Shown in pieces: positions 60,417 to 64,000 of a stretch of DNA of 64,000 nt (positions within the stretch are counted from its first letter, which is position 1; every line of letters begins with the position of its first letter). The stretch spans positions 62,001 to 126,000 of the forward strand of contig NZ_CP080544.1 of the NCBI RefSeq assembly GCF_019551435.1, written 5' to 3'. The notes beneath the pieces are model-generated. The model saw only the letters and a list, made by a program, of their open reading frames with translations. It did no database searches and was not told the DNA's origin. This DNA comes from Lysobacter soyae (lineage in GTDB: Bacteria; Pseudomonadota; Gammaproteobacteria; Xanthomonadales; Xanthomonadaceae). The position numbers and the translations under genes are program-made.

Positions 60417-63032
60417 TCAACGCTGCGCCAAGGCGATTTGTGCGTTGACGCGTTGGGTCATCCACTCACCCAGATAGCGATCGGCACGGATCCCCGCCCG
60501 TGCTTTCTCGGCCATGGCTGCCGCTCCCGCTCGATCGCCGGCCAAGGCCAAGGCTTCGGTCGCATTGCCGTACAGCTCCGCCGCATCGTGCAAGAAGGGA
60601 TAGGGCTTGACCAGCGCGAGGGCCTTCGCGACTTCCGCGCGCGCCGTGACGGCGTCAGTGGCCGCCAAACTGCGAGCGAGTGTCAGGCGAAGACCGGCTT
60701 CGAGTGAGGCTATGTCGTAGGTTTCGACTGGCAGGTCATAGTCGAGTCCGCGCTGTGCATACGCGCGGGCTTTTTCCGCGTCGCCGCCCAGCCAAGCATG
60801 CTTGGCCATCCGCACGCACCAGTGCCGCCAAGTGAGCGCCTGTTCTTCATAAAGCTTGGGGATTGCCGTCTCCACCAGCTTCATCTGCGCATCGAAGTCG
60901 GCGTTTCGTCCTTGCGTTTGATAAAGATCGGCCAACGCGAAACGCATGCTCACGCGATTGGTACCCAAGGGATCGAAGCGCGGCACACTGGCGATCTGCA
61001 GCGAGCGTTTGAACGCAGCTTCCGCTTCCGCTTGTCGTGCTTTGTCGTACTTCAACAACCCGCCCAATTGGTTTTGAACGGTCATTTCAAGTGCGGTGTT
61101 CTGCATCTTGTGTTTTTGGATGTAGGCGTTGGAGAATGCGCGAATCCGCATCGCCTCGTCGTTCTTGTTCACCCGCATCAGACTGTAGGTGTAGGTGCGT
61201 GCGACTTCCAGCGTGCGTGTGTTGTCCAAGCCGTAGCGGTCACGGGTGCGCTCGAACAACTCGCGCGCACGTGCCTCCCCCTGTTGCAATAGACCGAACT
61301 TGTTCAGCACCACGATTTCGTAGTTGGCGATTTGCCGATAGTCTTCGAACAAACCTTCTTCCAAAGGTTGTTCCAAGGTTTGGATGCGTTGCCGGATGCG
61401 CGCGAAATACTTCAAGGCGCGCGGATCCGACTTGTCAGACAGAATGCGCGCGCGGATGCCGTCGCGTTTGACGCCTAGCCGCGGTTGCATGGCGTTCAAA
61501 CGATCGATCACCGGATCGACTTGGTTGACAATGCGCTCCGCCTCTTCGGCGTGGCTCGTGGCAATGAAAGATTCGGCAATGTCCAACAACAGGATCAGTT
61601 TGGAATCCAAAGGATCCTTGCTGTCGGGTCGCAGGCGCGCCAGGCTCTGGTCGATCATCTGGCGCACCGTGATGCCGTGCCCGCCATCGTTCATCAACGC
61701 ATGCGTAAGCATTTGTTGGAAAGCCTCTTCCACCGCCGCCGTGATTTGTTCGTTGCTGCGCGCGGCGTCACGCGCGACTTCGGCGATGGCCTGGGCGCGA
61801 CGCGCTTGCTTGGCCTGCCACAGGGTCGCCGCCACACCGCCGGCGATCGCCACCACCAACAACGCCGCGGCACCGACACCCCAGCGATTCCGCTTGATGA
61901 AGCGTGACGCACGATAGGTCAAGGTGGGCTCGCGCACCTTGACCGGACGGCCATCCAACCAAGCGCGCAAATCATCCGCAAACGCATCCGCCGACGGATA
62001 GCGATCACGCGGATTGCGGGCAATGGCATGGGTCACGATGGCATTGAGATCGCCGCTCACTTGCGCGATGAGTTGGCCGATGGCGGTGCCACGTGCGCGC
62101 GCCACCGAATCGCCGCCCATCTCGACCGCGCGCGGCAAGCGCTGCGGATTTTGTTCCAACGCCGTGAGTTGGGTCAGCAAACTGGTGCCCGAGGTCACGC
62201 CGTAGGCATTGCGTCCGGCGAGCAAGTCATACAACAGCATGCCGAGCTGATAAATGTCCGACGCCGTGCCGACCGGCTCATTGTTCAACTGTTCGGGGGA
62301 AGCGAATTCCGGCGTGAAGACACGATCGTGTGTTTTGGTGTGTTCGGCTTCGTCCTCGATCAACTTCGCCACACCGAAGTCGAGCAACTTCACATGCCCC
62401 TTGTCATCAACCAACACGTTGCCGGGCTTCAAGTCACGGTGGATGATCAAGGATCGATGGGCTTCCGCGACCGCTCCAAGCACTTGCAAGAACAACACCA
62501 CGCGCTTGCGGATATCGACCTTGCGCGCATCGCACCAATGATCGATGCGCTGGCCGTCGACCAATTCCATGGCGAACCACGGCGTGTCTCCTTCCAAGCC
62601 GCCATCCACAAGGCTGGCAATATTTTCATGGCGCAATCGGGCCAGAATTTGCCGCTCACGCATGAAGCGTTGGCGCGCGGCCTGGGTATCCAAGCCGACT
62701 CGAATGCGTTTCAGCGCGGCGATCTGAACATAGTCACCGGCGTTGCGCTCAACGCGATAGACCGCACCCATGCCGCCGTGCCCGACCACGTCGACGACTT
62801 TCCAAGGACCGAATTGATCCGGCGTGTTGGGACTGCTGCGTGACAAGCCCAGCATTTCACGCAACTCGGCGCGGATTTCCGGTTCGTCAGCGCATTCCCG
62901 CGCCAACGCGCTTTCACGGAGGCTTTCCGGCAAATCGCTCAGGACTTCAAACAAGGTCGACACACGTCGCCGACGTGTGAACGTGCCGCGATCGTCGTTG
63001 GACGGCGGACTTCCTCCCGGGCCGGATTGCAA
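60417..63032 (-). CDS. Membrane Ser/Thr protein kinase (Hanks type) with C-terminal helical repeats
   Basis: 871 residues. N-terminal about 75 residues are linker; kinase domain 76-370: GHGGMGAVY (84-92), Lys108 (ALKRI), HRDLKPGNV (198-206), DFG (218-220), TPEFASPEQ (240-248). One TM (about 384-404), then about 460 residues of helices resembling TPR repeats (TARAEVAKALALVKP and others), probably periplasmic. Activation-loop and catalytic residues are complete. The start is TTG 63032, chosen because GAGGGAG lies 8 nt upstream; a GTG at 62963 is less well placed. The substrate is unknown. It lies 61 nt downstream of tamB on the same strand. Confidence 0.9.
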   Translation of the reverse strand: MQSGPGGSPPSNDDRGTFTRRRRVSTLFEVLSDLPESLRESALARECADEPEIRAELREMLGLSRSSPNTPDQFGPWKVVDVVGHGGMGAVYRVERNAGDYVQIAALKRIRVGLDTQAARQRFMRERQILARLRHENIASLVDGGLEGDTPWFAMELVDGQRIDHWCDARKVDIRKRVVLFLQVLGAVAEAHRSLIIHRDLKPGNVLVDDKGHVKLLDFGVAKLIEDEAEHTKTHDRVFTPEFASPEQLNNEPVGTASDIYQLGMLLYDLLAGRNAYGVTSGTSLLTQLTALEQNPQRLPRAVEMGGDSVARARGTAIGQLIAQVSGDLNAIVTHAIARNPRDRYPSADAFADDLRAWLDGRPVKVREPTLTYRASRFIKRNRWGVGAAALLVVAIAGGVAATLWQAKQARRAQAIAEVARDAARSNEQITAAVEEAFQQMLTHALMNDGGHGITVRQMIDQSLARLRPDSKDPLDSKLILLLDIAESFIATSHAEEAERIVNQVDPVIDRLNAMQPRLGVKRDGIRARILSDKSDPRALKYFARIRQRIQTLEQPLEEGLFEDYRQIANYEIVVLNKFGLLQQGEARARELFERTRDRYGLDNTRTLEVARTYTYSLMRVNKNDEAMRIRAFSNAYIQKHKMQNTALEMTVQNQLGGLLKYDKARQAEAEAAFKRSLQIASVPRFDPLGTNRVSMRFALADLYQTQGRNADFDAQMKLVETAIPKLYEEQALTWRHWCVRMAKHAWLGGDAEKARAYAQRGLDYDLPVETYDIASLEAGLRLTLARSLAATDAVTARAEVAKALALVKPYPFLHDAAELYGNATEALALAGDRAGAAAMAEKARAGIRADRYLGEWMTQRVNAQIALAQR

Positions 63033-63093
63033 ACCAGTTTCTCCCTCAAACCGAAGAAAGAGTGTGCACCGCGCGCCCGCGTTGCGGCAAGCC

Positions 63094-64000
63094 TCATTTT
63101 TCCTTGCGCCAGTTCACCGACCCGCGGCTTTCGCGGTTGCTGGTTTCGATCTCGATATCAAAGCCGCGCGCGATCAAATAGCGCAGCATCAGCACCTGCC
63201 CGGTACCCAGCAATGACACGCCGTAGCTGACATAAACCTTGGGCGACAAATATTTGCCAAAGCCCAACACGCTGCCACCCAATGCGCGCGAATGCATGAC
63301 ACCGGCATCATCCAAGCCAATCCGGCTGCCCAACTGCGATGCCAACAAACTGCCCCCGGCGGTCAATGCCGCTGATGCAGCGCTCACTTGACGTTCCTCC
63401 TCGGTATCCAAGCCCGAGAGCGGGCGCCCCAGGGTCAGATAGGCCAGCGCGTCCGATTGACTGGTGGCCGGGTTGCTCCACACTTCCGCCTGCGGTTTGT
63501 TGGCACGTCCGGTGACCTTGATCCCCGCGGTGACATCACCGACATCGCGTTCCGCACTGACATCCAACAACGGGTTCGCCACCGGATCATTCGACCAGAC
63601 CAAGCGACCGCGGGTGATTTTCAAGTTTTGCCCATAGGCGCGATAGCGTCCGGCCACATTGAGCGTACCGGCGGCCAGGGTCTCTACGCCCGGATTCATC
63701 CGCACGCGCAGTTGCCCGCCCAAGGTGCCGGTCAACCCGAAGCCTTTCAAATTCACGTTGTCACCCAACACCAGCAGCAAGTTCATGTCCAAGGCAGTCT
63801 TCGCCGCGGCCTTCGGATCGACCGGATCCAACACCACCACATCACTCGATCGGGTCTTGCCGTTCGACAATCGCTCAAGCTCGATGCGCGCGTCGGGAAT
63901 GCCGACGCTACCGGTCACCTGCAGCGGTTGTCCCGCGCTGAATTTCACCAAGACGTCCGGATCCACCACCGCGTATAGATCGCGCGTGTCCGAGATCAAA
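63094..64000 (-). CDS. tamB: Translocation/assembly module protein TamB, C-terminal part (cut by window edge)
   Basis: The 302 visible codons run in frame off the window end, so only the C-terminus is seen. It has the TamB (DUF490) pattern of short beta-strands (LLLVLGDNVNLKGFGLTGTLGGQLRVR, GRYRAYGQNLKITRGRLVWSND), then SQSDALAYLTLGRPLSGL and the end segment KVYVSYGVSLLGTGQVLMLRYLIARGFDIEIETSNRESRGSVNW. TamB spans the periplasm, moves phospholipids to the outer membrane and assists autotransporter assembly with TamA. The tamA gene would lie upstream, outside the window. Confidence 0.9.
   Translation of the reverse strand, partial: LISDTRDLYAVVDPDVLVKFSAGQPLQVTGSVGIPDARIELERLSNGKTRSSDVVVLDPVDPKAAAKTALDMNLLLVLGDNVNLKGFGLTGTLGGQLRVRMNPGVETLAAGTLNVAGRYRAYGQNLKITRGRLVWSNDPVANPLLDVSAERDVGDVTAGIKVTGRANKPQAEVWSNPATSQSDALAYLTLGRPLSGLDTEEERQVSAASAALTAGGSLLASQLGSRIGLDDAGVMHSRALGGSVLGFGKYLSPKVYVSYGVSLLGTGQVLMLRYLIARGFDIEIETSNRESRGSVNWRKEK

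Overview
The window reads as a chromosomal segment of a gammaproteobacterium of the Xanthomonadaceae (Lysobacteraceae) type. This is an inference from gene content and order (recC-recB-recD, a bioB-bioF-transporter-bioH-bioC run, a YtrA-type GntR/ABC unit, ECF sigma/ChrR, tamB next to a Ser/Thr kinase), the GC-rich codon use and the densely overlapping ATGA junctions. No phage, insertion sequence, CRISPR array or integrase was seen. Coding density is very high, and the only gap above 300 bp lies before mnmG.

Layout. 1-4584 (minus): RND efflux pump (periplasmic adaptor, then inner-membrane pump) followed by a truncated GNAT acetyltransferase. 4805-6112 (plus): undecaprenyl-diphosphatase UppP and a META-domain lipoprotein. 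6087-7852 (minus): acyltransferase and YheT-like hydrolase. 7994-20086 (plus): a DNA-repair block with RecC, RecB, RecD, an MrfA/YprA-type helicase and an MrfB/YprB-type exonuclease, then an FAD oxidoreductase. 21478-26646 (plus): GntR regulator, ABC ATPase, large membrane protein and S9 peptidase behind a palindromic operator. 26685-31746 (plus): lower meta-cleavage pathway (semialdehyde dehydrogenase, decarboxylase, hydratase, aldolase, acylating acetaldehyde dehydrogenase), yielding pyruvate and acetyl-CoA.

31766-37185 (minus): five overlapping or closely spaced genes, namely CHASE3 histidine kinase, receiver-only response regulator, YaiO-like outer-membrane barrel, membrane-anchored HEAT-repeat protein and processive GT2 glycosyltransferase. 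This looks like a sensor-controlled surface-polysaccharide system. 37357-38469 (plus): Old Yellow Enzyme-type reductase. 38505-47851 (minus): a ten-gene ECF sigma/ChrR operon with desaturase, FAD oxidase, DUF1365, two CFA-type methyltransferases, DUF1295, lipocalin and photolyase, typical of a singlet-oxygen/light-stress membrane-lipid response. tRNA-Arg(CCG) lies just upstream of it.

48150-52508: patatin lipoprotein, SIMPL protein, AmiD-like amidase, UbiA and ComF. 52558-57450 (plus): biotin operon bioB-bioF-transporter-bioH-bioC. 57561-64000: Tyr/Gly-rich lipoprotein, a strong hairpin, mnmG, a TTG-started Ser/Thr kinase and the C-terminal end of tamB.

The best candidates for a little-described system are the kinase/YaiO/HEAT/GT2 cassette and the lipid-modifying sigma operon, whose main CFA-like enzyme appears to lack two residues of the known cyclopropane-synthase active site.
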